Shown: in pieces, positions 54,028 through 63,267 of the stretch
Position numbering within the stretch: the first letter of the stretch is position 1
Layout of the letters: every line of letters starts with the position of its first letter
From: Lichenicola cladoniae
GTDB lineage: Bacteria > Pseudomonadota > Alphaproteobacteria > Acetobacterales > Acetobacteraceae
DNA: 64,000 nucleotides
Assembly: GCF_013201075.1 (NCBI RefSeq)
Contig: NZ_CP053708.1
Span: 2,423,501 to 2,487,500 of the forward strand
Direction of reading: 5' to 3'
Translations under genes and position numbers: made by a program
Notes under the pieces: generated by a model
The model's input: the letters and a program-made list of their open reading frames with translations, nothing else
Database searches by the model: none
What the model was told of the DNA's origin: nothing

Positions 54028-54734
54028 GTGTGTCCGGCCCCGGTCCCGGCAACTCCCGGGTCCGTCGAAGTGACAGCGGATCCGGGCAGCTTGCGGCTGC
54101 GGCTTGCCACGCGCCCGAGTTTCGCCACCGCAGCAAGCTGGCGATCCAGAAACGCTTCCGTCTCCGCACACGATCCGCGCTTCAACCAATAGAGCAGCGT
54201 CGAGCTGTAGACCCCGGCGAGCAGAGCCCGCTTGCTGTACCAGCTCATGTCGGCGGACTGATCGCCTGCAGCATGCCAGATCGTATCCACGGTGCGTGCC
54301 AGGCTGCGCAAACCGGCGCCGCGGCTTCCTGGCATCGCCAGCAACGAAAGCCCATGCCGCACCGCGTCGCGATCCGGCTCGGCCTGCCGGAGCCGCAGCA
54401 GGATCAACGCTCGAACCCGCCGACTGACGCGCGTCTCGGCGATCGAGCGGCCGGTCTCCTCCATCATCCGGTCACCGAGGTCGCTGTGGGCCTCCACCAT
54501 CTCGGCCGGACCACCCGGGAAGAGGAGATCGGCATTTTCCCCGGCGGCTGCCCTAAGTGTCAGCCTGGTCCAACCTGTATCCGGAACCAGCGGGACCATG
54601 GCCCGAATCGCCGCGTCACGCGCTGGATCATGCGCGAGCGGAGGTGCAAAGCCGCCTCCCATGCCGTCGAGCAGATTGGAAAGACCGCTAAGGGCCGACC
54701 AGAATGGCATCACGAGACCAACCATCCGGTTCAC
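54024..54734 (-). CDS. COQ9 family protein
   Basis: 236 aa. COQ9 marks are VPDTGWTRLTLRAA and LLFPGGPAEMVEAHSDLGDRMM near the start of the domain, and a C-terminal WHAAGDQSADMSWYSKRALLAGVYSSTLLYWL, which forms the lipid-binding helix bundle. COQ9 presents quinone intermediates to COQ7 in ubiquinone synthesis. The start is GTG at 54734, overlapping the peptide deformylase stop as GTGA. COQ9 genes divergent from rpsU are characteristic of alphaproteobacteria; here the deformylase gene lies between. The N-terminal region before VPDTG is not conserved. Confidence 0.88.
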   Translation of the reverse strand: MNRMVGLVMPFWSALSGLSNLLDGMGGGFAPPLAHDPARDAAIRAMVPLVPDTGWTRLTLRAAAGENADLLFPGGPAEMVEAHSDLGDRMMEETGRSIAETRVSRRVRALILLRLRQAEPDRDAVRHGLSLLAMPGSRGAGLRSLARTVDTIWHAAGDQSADMSWYSKRALLAGVYSSTLLYWLKRGSCAETEAFLDRQLAAVAKLGRVASRSRKLPGSAVTSTDPGVAGTGAGHT

Positions 54735-55264
54735 GATCCGACACCCAAGCCGTAACGCGCCATCTCCTGCTCGAAGCCCAGCAGGCGCAAATCAGTCATG
54801 CGCATCGGGTATAATATCCCGTCCAGATGATCGTTTTCATGCTGAAGCACGAGTGCCAGGAAACCGGTCGCCTCACCCGACACCGGTTCGCCGTGCCGGT
54901 CCAAACCCTCGTATCGGACCCTGGCGTGACGCGGCACTGCGCCGCGCCAGCCAGGAATCGACAAGCATCCTTCCGTCCGCACGGCGATCTCGTCGCCGAT
55001 CGGGGTCAGCACCGGATTGATCAGCGCATCCGCCGCACGGGGTGGATCACCCTCGCTGCTGCGTGCCTCCGGTACCGTATAGATGAACAACCTCAACGGG
55101 ATATGGACCTGAGGTGCCGCCAGGCCGGCACCGCTGGCATCCTCCATCGTCTCGATCATGTCCTCGATGAGCTGACGGATCGCCGGCGATGTCGGGTCCT
55201 GCACCGGCGTGGCACGGCCGAGCAATACCGGGTGGCCCATTCGGGCAATCTTCAGCAAGGCCAT
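54731..55264 (-). CDS. def: Peptide deformylase
   Basis: 177 aa. All three motifs are present: GAGLAAPQV (residues 45-53), EGCLSIPG with metal ligand Cys100, and QHENDHLDG with His142, catalytic Glu143 and His146. It removes the formyl group from new proteins. A short insert (about residues 66-79, [13 protein letters not shown]) follows the first motif. It is coupled to the COQ9 gene by overlap and diverges from rpsU with about 200 bases between. It is probably not the only deformylase in the genome, since the usual partner fmt is absent here. Confidence 0.92.
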   Translation of the reverse strand: MALLKIARMGHPVLLGRATPVQDPTSPAIRQLIEDMIETMEDASGAGLAAPQVHIPLRLFIYTVPEARSSEGDPPRAADALINPVLTPIGDEIAVRTEGCLSIPGWRGAVPRHARVRYEGLDRHGEPVSGEATGFLALVLQHENDHLDGILYPMRMTDLRLLGFEQEMARYGLGVGS

Positions 55265-55471
55265 GCAGCGTCCTCGAACATCGGCTTGAATTTGAATTCG
55301 GTAGGCCGGATCGGCCTGCGTGGGAATGGCGGTGCGAATGAATTGTGCATGTGCATGCCGTCATGCTATAGCCCGCGCCTCTTCGGGAATCGCGCTTGTG
55401 GTTCCCGACATCAAGCCACGTCGACGCCCCCCAATGCGGCGCCTGACGTCCGACCAGGAGATGACGGCCCA

Positions 55472-55675
55472 GTGCAGGTTCTTGTCCGTGACAACAATGT
55501 CGATCAGGCGCTCAAGGCGCTCAAGAAGAAGATGCAGCGCGAGGGCATCTTCCGCGAGATGAAGCTGCGCCGGCATTACGAGAAGCCGTCCGAGCGACGT
55601 GCTCGTGAAGCTGCTGAGGCCGTTCGCCGCGCCCGCAAGATGGAGCGCAAGCGCCTGGAGCGCGAAGGCTTCTAG
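55472..55675 (+). CDS. rpsU: 30S ribosomal protein S21
   Basis: 67 aa. [20 protein letters not shown] and the basic [18 protein letters not shown]-like region (here [19 protein letters not shown]) are typical of alphaproteobacterial S21. The start is GTG at 55472 with AGGAG eleven bases before. Long open frame upstream is not coding. A strong terminator follows. Confidence 0.95.
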   Translation: MQVLVRDNNVDQALKALKKKMQREGIFREMKLRRHYEKPSERRAREAAEAVRRARKMERKRLEREGF

Positions 55676-55711
55676 CAACGCCCGAGCCCGTCCAGGCTCG
55701 TCCAGTTCATG

Positions 55712-55756
55712 CAAGGGCTGCAGTCACCTCAGGTGGCTGCGGCCCTTGTCTGTTTT
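55712..55756 (+). terminator. Rho-independent terminator after rpsU
   Basis: A long stem pairs CAAGGGC-GCAG-CACC with GGTG-CTGC-GCCCTTG around a three-base loop, with two mismatches, followed by TCTGTTTT. It separates rpsU from uraD. Confidence 0.85.
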
Positions 55757-55767
55757 AGGCCATTCAC

Positions 55768-56280
55768 ATGACCGGTGATCCGCTCGTTACCGAACTCGAT
55801 GGCGCTGACCAGGATGCCTTCACCGGCCGTCTCGGTGCACTGTACGAGCATTCGCCCTGGATTGCCGCCGCGGCCTGGCAGCGGGGCCCGTTTACGGATC
55901 GGCGATCCATTCATGATGCGATGCAAGCCGTCGTGCTTGGCACATCCCTCGACCGCCAGTTCGCGCTCATCCATGCCCATCCAGACCTTGCCGGCAGGCT
56001 TGCACGCTCCGGGACGCTGGAAAACCATTCGACCGGCGAGCAGTCCGGGCTTGGCCTCGATCGGCTATCGGATGCCGAATACGAGCGCTTCGATCAGTTC
56101 AACACGGCCTATCGGGCCAGGTTCGGGTTCCCGTTCATCATCGCGGCGCGGGCGCATACGCGCGAATCGGTGCTTGCCGCCTTCGTGCAGCGGCTGGGCA
56201 ATAGCCTGGAGCAGGAGCGCGGCACTGCCTTGAACGAGATCGGCAAGATCGCCTGGTTCAGGCTCCAGGACCTTGCCTGA
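55768..56280 (+). CDS. uraD: OHCU decarboxylase (uric acid degradation)
   Basis: 170 aa. His71 in LIHAHPDLAGRL is the catalytic histidine, with SGLGLDRLSDAE and FGFPFIIAARAHTRESVLAAF as the other family blocks. The enzyme converts 2-oxo-4-hydroxy-4-carboxy-5-ureidoimidazoline to S-allantoin in urate breakdown. Usual partners (hydroxyisourate hydrolase, urate oxidase, allantoinase) are not in the window. It converges on leuB with 7 bases between. Confidence 0.9.
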   Translation: MTGDPLVTELDGADQDAFTGRLGALYEHSPWIAAAAWQRGPFTDRRSIHDAMQAVVLGTSLDRQFALIHAHPDLAGRLARSGTLENHSTGEQSGLGLDRLSDAEYERFDQFNTAYRARFGFPFIIAARAHTRESVLAAFVQRLGNSLEQERGTALNEIGKIAWFRLQDLA

Positions 56281-56287
56281 GCGGCCT

Positions 56288-57403
56288 CTAGCCGCCTAGC
56301 TTATCTAGTTCCCGCAACACCGCCTCGCCCATGACACCGGTGCCGACCTTGGCCTTGCCCGCGCTCATGATGTCGGCTGTGCGCAGGCCGCTGGCCAGCA
56401 CGTTGGTGCAGGCGCGCTCGATCAGGTCGGCTTCCGCGTCCATCGAGAAGGAATAGCGCAGCAGCATCGCGAGGCTCAGGATCTGGGCCAGAGGATTGGC
56501 CTGCCCGGTACCGGCGATATCCGGCGCACTGCCATGGATCGGCTCGTACAGGGCCGGCCGCCTGCCCTGCGCGTCCCGCGTACCCAGCGTGGCCGATGGC
56601 AGCATCCCGAGGCTGCCGGTGAGCATCGCGGACAGATCGGACAGCATGTCGCCGAACAGGTTCCCGGTGACGATCACGTCGAACTGGCGCGGGTTGCGAA
56701 CGAGCTGCATTGCGCAATTATCCGCCAGCATGTGGCTGAGCTGGACGTCGCGGTACTCGCGGGCCTGAAGCTCGGTCACCACCTGCCGCCACAACAGCCC
56801 GCTCTCCATCACGTTCGACTTCTCGACCGAGCAGACCCGGCCCTCACGCTTCCGGGCCAGGTCGAAGGCGACACGGGCGACGCGCTCGATCTCGAAGGTC
56901 GTGTAGATTTCGGTGTTCACGCCGCGACGGCCGCCATCGGGCATGTCCTCGATGCCACGCGGCTCGCCGAAGTAGATGCCGCCGACGGTCTCGCGCACGA
57001 TCATGATATCGAGGCCGCGCACGATATCCGCCTTGAGCGTGCTCGAATCGATCAGCGGATCCAGCACGATCGCCGGACGCAAGTTGGCGAACAGGCCTAG
57101 TTCCTGGCGCAGGCGCAGGATCGCCACTTCCGGCCGCACATCGAACCCGACCCCTGCCCATTTCGGGCCGCCGACAGCGCCGAACAGCACCGCATCGGCT
57201 TCGCGCGCCTGGGCGATCACCTCGTCGCGGATCGGCACGCCATGCACGTCGATGGAGGCGCCGCCGACCAGGTCCTCGCTGATGTCGAAACTGATGCCGC
57301 GACGCCTGGACAGCCAGCCGACGATCCGGCCCGCCTCCCTCATGACCTCGGGGCCGATACCGTCACCCGGCAGGACGAGAAGCTTCTTGTTCGGTGCCAT
57401 CAT
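56288..57403 (-). CDS. leuB: 3-isopropylmalate dehydrogenase
   Basis: 371 aa. [46 protein letters not shown] and [18 protein letters not shown] are the classic LeuB blocks. It oxidises 3-isopropylmalate using NAD+ in leucine synthesis. Two adjacent ATG codons (57403, 57400) could serve as start; the ribosome site is weak for both. It follows leuD by 39 bases on the same strand. Confidence 0.96.
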   Translation of the reverse strand: MMAPNKKLLVLPGDGIGPEVMREAGRIVGWLSRRRGISFDISEDLVGGASIDVHGVPIRDEVIAQAREADAVLFGAVGGPKWAGVGFDVRPEVAILRLRQELGLFANLRPAIVLDPLIDSSTLKADIVRGLDIMIVRETVGGIYFGEPRGIEDMPDGGRRGVNTEIYTTFEIERVARVAFDLARKREGRVCSVEKSNVMESGLLWRQVVTELQAREYRDVQLSHMLADNCAMQLVRNPRQFDVIVTGNLFGDMLSDLSAMLTGSLGMLPSATLGTRDAQGRRPALYEPIHGSAPDIAGTGQANPLAQILSLAMLLRYSFSMDAEADLIERACTNVLASGLRTADIMSAGKAKVGTGVMGEAVLRELDKLGG

Positions 57404-57442
57404 GCAATCTTTCGAACAGCCGAACGCGTCGGGCCCGAACGA

Positions 57443-58066
57443 TCAGGCAAGGACGATATCCGGCAACCAGGGCTTCGTTTCGTATCGGTCCTGCTCGAAC
57501 CGATCGATCGCCGTCACACGCTGCATTGTCTGGCCGATGTCGTCGAGGCCTTCCAGCAGCAGATGACGTCGCAACTCATCCACCTCGAACGGTATTTCCT
57601 CGCCATCGGGCCTTATGACGACCTGACGAGCAAGATCCACCGTCAGGCGGCTGTTCGCGCCGTGCGTCGCATCCTGCATGAGCAGATCACAGATCTCGCG
57701 CGGCAGCCGGATCGGCAGGATACCGTTCTTGAAGCAGTTATTGTGGAAAATATCGGCGAACGACGGCGCAATGACGCAGCGGAAACCGAAGTCGAGCAAT
57801 GCCCACGGCGCATGCTCGCGAGACGAACCGCAACCGAAGTTTTCATAGGAGATCAGGATCTGTGCATGCCGATAGGGTTCGCGGTTCAGCACGAAATCCG
57901 GTTTCTCAGAACCGTCTTCGTTATAACGCATCGGATCGAACGCGTTCTTGCCGAGCCCTGTGCGCTCGATGGTCTTCAGGAACCGCGCCGGGATGATCTT
58001 GTCGGTGTCGATGTTGGCCTCCGGCAACGATGCCGCGATCGCCGTCAGAACTGCGAACTTCTCCAT
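57443..58066 (-). CDS. leuD: 3-isopropylmalate dehydratase small subunit
   Basis: 207 aa. [13 protein letters not shown] at the start and [19 protein letters not shown] are the LeuD signatures. With LeuC it isomerises 2- to 3-isopropylmalate. Its ATG shares one base with the leuC stop (TGATG), so the subunits are coupled. The open frame upstream to 58279 lies in leuC. Confidence 0.96.
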   Translation of the reverse strand: MEKFAVLTAIAASLPEANIDTDKIIPARFLKTIERTGLGKNAFDPMRYNEDGSEKPDFVLNREPYRHAQILISYENFGCGSSREHAPWALLDFGFRCVIAPSFADIFHNNCFKNGILPIRLPREICDLLMQDATHGANSRLTVDLARQVVIRPDGEEIPFEVDELRRHLLLEGLDDIGQTMQRVTAIDRFEQDRYETKPWLPDIVLA

Positions 58067-59478
58067 CAGACCGATACCCGTGCAACCAGTTCGCGAACGT
58101 CGGTCAGATGCCCGGTCACCGCGGCCGCGGCGGCCATCGCTGGCGACAGCAGGTGAGTCCGGCCACCCGGGCCCTGCCTGCCCTCGAAATTGCGGTTCGA
58201 GGTGGACGCGCAGCGCTGGCCCGGCAGCAGTCTGTCGGGGTTCATCCCGAGACACATCGAGCAACCGGCCTCCCGCCACTCGAAGCCCGCATCGAGAAAG
58301 ATCCGGTCCAGCCCTTCCTGCTCGGCCTGGGCTTTCACCAGGCCCGAACCCGGCACCACCATGGCCCGCACCCCGGGAGCCACATGCCGGCCATCGACGA
58401 CCATCGCGGCAGCCCGCATGTCCTCGATGCGGCCATTGGTGCAGGAGCCGATGAACACCGTGTCCACCACCACCTCGGACAGCTTCTGGCCGGCGGTCAG
58501 GCCCATATAGTCGAGCATGCGCTGCATCTGCACGCGCCGCGCCTCGTCCGTCGCCGTCGCCGGGTCGGGAACGGTGCCGGTGATCTCGACCACGTCTTCC
58601 GGGCTGGTGCCCCAGGTCACCAGCGGAACGATGGTTTCGGCGCGCATCTCGACGACGGTGTCGTAGACCGCATCCGGATCCGACGGCAGGGTCCGCCAGT
58701 AGGCGACCGCCCGGTCGAACGCCTCGCCCTTCGGCGCGAACGGACGGCCTTCGACATAGGCGTAGGTGGTGTCGTCCGGCGCCACCAGGCCAGCCCGTGC
58801 GCCGGCCTCGATCGACATGTTGCAGATCGTCATGCGCCCGGCCATGTCGAGCCCACGGATCGCGGAGCCGGCAAACTCGATGACGTGGCCGGTCCCGCCG
58901 GCGGTACCGATCCGGCCGATGATAGCCAGCATCACGTCCTTGGCGGTGACGCCCGGCGACAGCGTGCCCTCGACGGAGACCTTCATGTTCTTGGCCGGCT
59001 TCTGCAGCACGGTCTGGGTCGCCAGCACGTGCTCGACCTCGGAGGTGCCGATGCCGAATGCAAGCGCGCCCATCGCACCATGCGTCGAGGTGTGACTGTC
59101 GCCGCAGACGATCGTCATGCCGGGGAGGCTGATCCCCTGCTCCGGGCCGATGATATGGACGATGCCCTGGTTTCGCGACAGCAACGGAAAGTAGGGAATG
59201 CCGAATTCCGCGACGTTGCGTTCCAGCGTCTCGACCTGCAGCCGGCTCTGCGGTTCGGCGATCGGCAAGGTGCGGTCGCTGGTCGGAACGTTGTGATCCA
59301 CGACCGCGATGGTCGCATCCGGCCGGCGAACGCGGCGGCCCGAGAGACGCAGTCCCTCGAACGCCTGCGGGCTGGTCACCTCATGGACGAGGTGGCGGTC
59401 TATGTAGAGGATTGCCGTGCCATCCTCGAGACGATCCACGACGTGAGCGTCCCAGATCTTGTCAAACAAGGTCGGCAT
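58066..59478 (-). CDS. leuC: 3-isopropylmalate dehydratase large subunit
   Basis: 470 aa aconitase-family enzyme. The three [4Fe-4S] ligands are Cys in [13 protein letters not shown] and the two in [30 protein letters not shown] and the substrate-binding [12 protein letters not shown] are intact. The cluster links it to the suf operon in this window. Start 59478 ([12 protein letters not shown]) follows GGGGGAACGG. It is 67 bases after rplS, separated by a hairpin. Confidence 0.96.
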   Translation of the reverse strand: MPTLFDKIWDAHVVDRLEDGTAILYIDRHLVHEVTSPQAFEGLRLSGRRVRRPDATIAVVDHNVPTSDRTLPIAEPQSRLQVETLERNVAEFGIPYFPLLSRNQGIVHIIGPEQGISLPGMTIVCGDSHTSTHGAMGALAFGIGTSEVEHVLATQTVLQKPAKNMKVSVEGTLSPGVTAKDVMLAIIGRIGTAGGTGHVIEFAGSAIRGLDMAGRMTICNMSIEAGARAGLVAPDDTTYAYVEGRPFAPKGEAFDRAVAYWRTLPSDPDAVYDTVVEMRAETIVPLVTWGTSPEDVVEITGTVPDPATATDEARRVQMQRMLDYMGLTAGQKLSEVVVDTVFIGSCTNGRIEDMRAAAMVVDGRHVAPGVRAMVVPGSGLVKAQAEQEGLDRIFLDAGFEWREAGCSMCLGMNPDRLLPGQRCASTSNRNFEGRQGPGGRTHLLSPAMAAAAAVTGHLTDVRELVARVSV

Positions 59479-59497
59479 GACCGTTCCCCCAACCTGG

Positions 59498-59535
59498 AAC
59501 CCGAAGCCAGAGGGGAGACGTCCCTCCGGCGGGTT
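59498..59535 (-). terminator. Hairpin between rplS and leuC
   Basis: AACCCG...CGGGTT at the base and GGAGGG...CCCTCT inside form about a dozen pairs with one small internal loop. It begins 10 bases after the rplS stop and ends 20 before the leuC start. With no T-run it may only weaken read-through, or act as an attenuator of leuC. Confidence 0.5.
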
Positions 59536-59545
59536 ACGAGGCTTG

Positions 59546-59938
59546 TTAAGCTGCCGAAGTCGCGACCGGTGCCACGATCTCGCGTGCCTTCTCGGCGATA
59601 CGTGCGGACTTGCCGCGACGACCGCGCAGGTAATAGAGCTTCGCACGACGCACGTCGCCGCGACGAACCACGAAGATCTCCGAGATGGTCGGCGCATAGA
59701 GCGGGAACACGCGCTCGACGCCCTCGCCGTAGGAGATCTTGCGGACGGTGAAGTTGCTGCCGAGACCCTTGTTCGAGCGCGCGATCACGACGCCTTCGTA
59801 GGCCTGCACACGGGTGCGCTCGCCCTCGACAACCTTGACCGACACGCGGACGGTGTCGCCGGGAGCGAATTTCGGGACCGCACGGGCTGCGGTGAGGCGG
59901 GCGATCTGCTCGGCCTCGTACTGCTGGATGATGTTCAT
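59546..59938 (-). CDS. rplS: 50S ribosomal protein L19
   Basis: 130 aa. [37 protein letters not shown] and [22 protein letters not shown] are the L19 core, followed by [23 protein letters not shown]. Start 59938 follows AGAGGACC. It ends the ffh-rpsP-rimM-trmD-rplS run. Confidence 0.97.
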   Translation of the reverse strand: MNIIQQYEAEQIARLTAARAVPKFAPGDTVRVSVKVVEGERTRVQAYEGVVIARSNKGLGSNFTVRKISYGEGVERVFPLYAPTISEIFVVRRGDVRRAKLYYLRGRRGKSARIAEKAREIVAPVATSAA

Positions 59939-59960
59939 GGTGGTGGTCCTCTTCGGATGA

Positions 59961-60713
59961 TCAGTTACGGCTACCGGAGCGGGCCGGCAATCCATGTTGC
60001 TGCTGAAACGGGATGCTGCTGGAACGGGAGGTATGTGCCGCCCACAGGTCGGGACGCCGGTTGCGGGTCGCGTCCTCCGACTGCGTGCGGCGCCAGGCGG
60101 CAATGGAAGCATGGTGACCGGAGAGCAGGATCGGCGGCACCGGCCGCCCCTGCCATTCGGCCGGTTTGGTGTAATGCGGATATTCGAGCAGCCCGTCGGA
60201 AAAGCTTTCCTCCGTGGCGCTATCGTCCGAGCCCATGACGCCGGGCAGCAGGCGTACGCAGGCATCGAGCAAAACCAACGCGGCGGGTTCGCCACCGGAA
60301 AGCACGTAGTCGCCGATGCTGAGTTGCTCGACCTGACGTGCTTCCAGCACCCGCTCGTCGACGCCTTCGTAGCGTCCGCACAGCAGCACGATGCCAGGCC
60401 CGGCCGCAAAACGGCGCGCATCCGACTGTTCAAGCCGTCGCCCTCGCGGGGTCAGATAGACGACCGGAAGCACCACCTCGGCCGTCACCGCCTCGATCGC
60501 CGTATCGAGCACGTCCGGCCGCATCACCATGCCGGCGCCGCCACCGAACGGAGTATCGTCGACGGTGCGATGCCGGCCCAGCCCATGCTCGCGCAGATCG
60601 TGCGCCTGCATCGACCAGATACCGTCCTTCAGCGCGCGCCCTGCCAGGGACGAGCCGAGCGGCCCCGGGAACATGTCCGGGAACAGCGTCAATACCACCG
60701 CTTGCCAGCTCAT
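59961..60713 (-). CDS. trmD: tRNA (guanine37-N1)-methyltransferase
   Basis: 250 aa SPOUT enzyme. [17 protein letters not shown], the [26 protein letters not shown] block, and knot residues [13 protein letters not shown] and [19 protein letters not shown] are complete. It methylates G37 in tRNAs including tRNA-Pro(GGG), found 15 kb away, to prevent +1 frameshifts. ATG overlaps the rimM stop by four bases. Confidence 0.97.
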   Translation of the reverse strand: MSWQAVVLTLFPDMFPGPLGSSLAGRALKDGIWSMQAHDLREHGLGRHRTVDDTPFGGGAGMVMRPDVLDTAIEAVTAEVVLPVVYLTPRGRRLEQSDARRFAAGPGIVLLCGRYEGVDERVLEARQVEQLSIGDYVLSGGEPAALVLLDACVRLLPGVMGSDDSATEESFSDGLLEYPHYTKPAEWQGRPVPPILLSGHHASIAAWRRTQSEDATRNRRPDLWAAHTSRSSSIPFQQQHGLPARSGSRN

Positions 60714-61273
60714 GGCGAAGCGGCTTCCGGAACGGCCGGTGCTTCCAGCGATGCCTCGTTCGGCACCTCGATCTCGTCCGGCATGACCACGACGATCCGG
60801 CCGAGCGCGATCTCCACGTCCGGAATGCAGGCGCGCGTGAACGGCAGCAGCACGCTGCGCTCCCGCGTGCCGATCTCGACGCTCGGACCGGCGCCATAGT
60901 CGTGCACCGCCAGCACCATACCGAGCGCACGCTCGCCGGCGCCGGTCCGTTCGACCGCCGCCAGCCCGATCAGGTCGGCGAGGTAGAACTCGTCCTCGTC
61001 GGGCTCGGGCAACCGGTCGCGCTCGACATAGAGCCGGCGATTGGCAAGCTTCGCCGCCTGGTCACGATCCTTCATGACCCCGCCGGACGCGTCGACCAGT
61101 TCGGCGATGCCCTGGCCACGCCAGCGCAAGGTCCAGGCCGCGCCCAACTCGTCGGTCAGCACACCATAGCGCGCGAGGTCGGCCGGCACCGCGGCGTAGC
61201 TGTGCACATGCACCAGCCCACGCACGCCATGCGGCTTACCGACTACGCCCATCAGGATACGCTGCTCGCTCAT
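60710..61273 (-). CDS. rimM: Ribosome maturation factor RimM
   Basis: 187 aa. [20 protein letters not shown] begins the RimM domain; the C-terminal PRC barrel has [14 protein letters not shown] and [21 protein letters not shown]. It assists 30S head assembly with S19. It lies 34 bases after rpsP and overlaps trmD by four. Confidence 0.95.
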   Translation of the reverse strand: MSEQRILMGVVGKPHGVRGLVHVHSYAAVPADLARYGVLTDELGAAWTLRWRGQGIAELVDASGGVMKDRDQAAKLANRRLYVERDRLPEPDEDEFYLADLIGLAAVERTGAGERALGMVLAVHDYGAGPSVEIGTRERSVLLPFTRACIPDVEIALGRIVVVMPDEIEVPNEASLEAPAVPEAASP

Positions 61274-61307
61274 CGCCCGCTTCGGATGCCTCGTACTCTA
61301 CCGTGGA

Positions 61308-61652
61308 TCAGACCGCAGGTGCGGTCGCGGCTGCGGCGGCGCGCTCCTGCGCCTTCTTCTTCGGCAGCGACTGCTTCGGCTGCTCGCGATAGGTCGGCAT
61401 CGCGGTCAGGCCGGCCTGGCCGAGGAAGCGCGCAACGCGATCGGTCGGCAGTGCGCCCTGCGACATCCAGTGCAGGATGCGCTCGCCGGACAAATGCACG
61501 CGGTCATCGTGCTCGGACGGCAGCATCGGGTTGTAGCTGCCGACGCGCTCGATGAAGCGGCCGTCGCGCGGGCTGCGGCTGTCGGCCACGACGATGTGGT
61601 AGTACGGACGCTTCTTTGCACCGGCACGGGCCAGACGGATCTTAAGGCTCAT
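61308..61652 (-). CDS. rpsP: 30S ribosomal protein S16
   Basis: 114 aa. [38 protein letters not shown] and [17 protein letters not shown] are typical. An Ala/Lys-rich tail follows, as in other alphaproteobacteria. It is 33 bases after ffh. Confidence 0.97.
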   Translation of the reverse strand: MSLKIRLARAGAKKRPYYHIVVADSRSPRDGRFIERVGSYNPMLPSEHDDRVHLSGERILHWMSQGALPTDRVARFLGQAGLTAMPTYREQPKQSLPKKKAQERAAAAATAPAV

Positions 61653-61685
61653 CTCAAACTCTCCAGACTTTATCTTCGAAAAACT

Positions 61686-63065
61686 TCAGCGTGGTCGCCC
61701 CGGAGGCGCCCCGCCATTCGGCATGAGTGCGGACATGCCCTGGCGCATCAGACCTTTGACGCCGAGCTTGCTGATCCGCTTCATCATCGTCGACATGTCG
61801 TCGAACTGCTTCAGGAGGCGATTCACCTCCTGCACCGTCGAGCCGGATCCCGCAGCGATCCGCTTCTTGCGGGATGCCTTGATGATGTCCGGCGTGCGCC
61901 GCTCCGCCTTCGTCATCGACGAGATGATCGCGCCATGCCGGGTCAGGATCGACGTATCGATTTCCTTGTTGCCAAGCTGGTCCTTCAGCTTGCCCATGCC
62001 CGGCAGCATGTCGAGAATGCCGCCGATCGAGCCCATCTTGGCGATCTGCTTGATCTGCGACGCATAATCGTCGAGATCGAACTTGCCGCGCATCATCTTG
62101 AGCGCGAGCTTCTCGGTTTCCTCCTGGTCGAGCGTCTCGGACGCCTTCTCGACCAGGCCGGCAAGGTCGCCGAGCCCGAGGATGCGTCCGGCGACGCGCT
62201 CGGGATGGAAATCCTCCAGCGCCTCGAGCTTCTCGCCCGACCCGGTCAGTTTGATCGGCGCACCGGTAATTTGGCGCATCGACAAGGCCGCACCGCCGCG
62301 TGCATCGCCGTCCATCCGGGTCATCACGATGCCGGTCACGCCGACCGCATCGTTGAACGCCTTGGCCGTGTTGACCGCGTCCTGGCCGGTCATCGCATCG
62401 ACGACCAGCAGGGTCTCGGCCGGATTGGTCTCGGCGCGGATCTCCCGCACCTCGGCCATCAGCGCCTCGTCGATCGACAGCCGGCCGGCGGTGTCGAGGA
62501 TGACGACGTCGAACCCCTCGCGGCGACCGGTCTCCATGGCGCGCCGGGCAATCTGCACCGGCGTCTGCCCGGGCACGATCGGCAGCGAGGAAACCCGCGC
62601 CTTCTCGGCCAGCTGCTGCAACTGCAGCTGCGCGGCGGGACGCTGTGTATCCAGGCTGGCCAGCAGCACCCGGCGGCGCTCGCGGGTGTGCAGCCGGAGC
62701 GCGATCTTGCCGGACGTGGTGGTCTTGCCGGAGCCCTGCAGCCCGACCATCAGGATCGCGACCGGTGCGGCGGCGGCAAGGTTCAGCGGAACGGCGCCGG
62801 CGCCACCGAGCGCCTCGATCAGCACGTCGTTGACGATCTTGGCGACGGCCTGGCCCGGCGAGATGCTGTCCATCACCTCGCGGCCGATGGCACGTTCACG
62901 AACCTTGGTGGTGAAGTCCTTCACCACGGGCAGCGCGACGTCGGCATCCAGCATGGCCAGACGCACTTCGCGCATGGCTTCCGTGACGTCGGCTTCCGAC
63001 AACGCGCCGCGCTGGCGAAGCTTGTCGAACACCCCGGTAAGCTTGCCTGACAGCGCGTCGAACAA
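61686..63065 (-). CDS. ffh: Signal recognition particle protein Ffh
   Basis: 459 aa. N domain from FDALSGKLTGVF; G domain with GLQGSGKTTTSGK (G1), DTAGRLSIDEALM (G3), TRMDGDARGGAAL (G4) and GSGEKLEALEDFHPER; M domain with SRKKRIAAGSGSTVQEVNRLLKQF, then a Met-rich stretch (KRISKLGVKGLMRQGMSALMPN). It targets membrane proteins to the translocon with 4.5S RNA. The start is TTG at 63065, giving the usual M-FDALSGKL; another TTG at 63086 is in frame. No ATG is available. Confidence 0.95.
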   Translation of the reverse strand: MFDALSGKLTGVFDKLRQRGALSEADVTEAMREVRLAMLDADVALPVVKDFTTKVRERAIGREVMDSISPGQAVAKIVNDVLIEALGGAGAVPLNLAAAAPVAILMVGLQGSGKTTTSGKIALRLHTRERRRVLLASLDTQRPAAQLQLQQLAEKARVSSLPIVPGQTPVQIARRAMETGRREGFDVVILDTAGRLSIDEALMAEVREIRAETNPAETLLVVDAMTGQDAVNTAKAFNDAVGVTGIVMTRMDGDARGGAALSMRQITGAPIKLTGSGEKLEALEDFHPERVAGRILGLGDLAGLVEKASETLDQEETEKLALKMMRGKFDLDDYASQIKQIAKMGSIGGILDMLPGMGKLKDQLGNKEIDTSILTRHGAIISSMTKAERRTPDIIKASRKKRIAAGSGSTVQEVNRLLKQFDDMSTMMKRISKLGVKGLMRQGMSALMPNGGAPPGRPR

Positions 63066-63136
63066 GATGAGACTACCCCAATACAACAGGCGCCGCTGCG
63101 CGAGCCTTCGCGGAGCGACGTGTCTGATTGTCGCGG

Positions 63137-63165
63137 TGCCTAAACAAGCCCGCCTCTCCTGTCAA
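63137..63165 (-). promoter_or_regulatory. Promoter for the ffh operon
   Basis: A perfect -35 TTGACA (63165-63160) and a weak -10 TAGGCA (63142-63137), 17 bases apart on the minus strand. A transcript would start about 65 bases before ffh and probably covers rpsP, rimM, trmD and rplS. It lies in the 200-base divergent region shared with kup. Confidence 0.5.
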
Positions 63166-63267
63166 ACCCGAAGACGCCTGCAGCCGTTACCGGCCACCCT
63201 CGCCTGTCCGTCCGGAAGGCGGGATGATCCATCTCCGGCCGCCCCGGCCGAATCCGAGGAAGCATCT

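Noticed and set aside
61470-63050. 526-codon plus-strand open frame
   Set aside because: Antisense to ffh and rpsP, which are certain.
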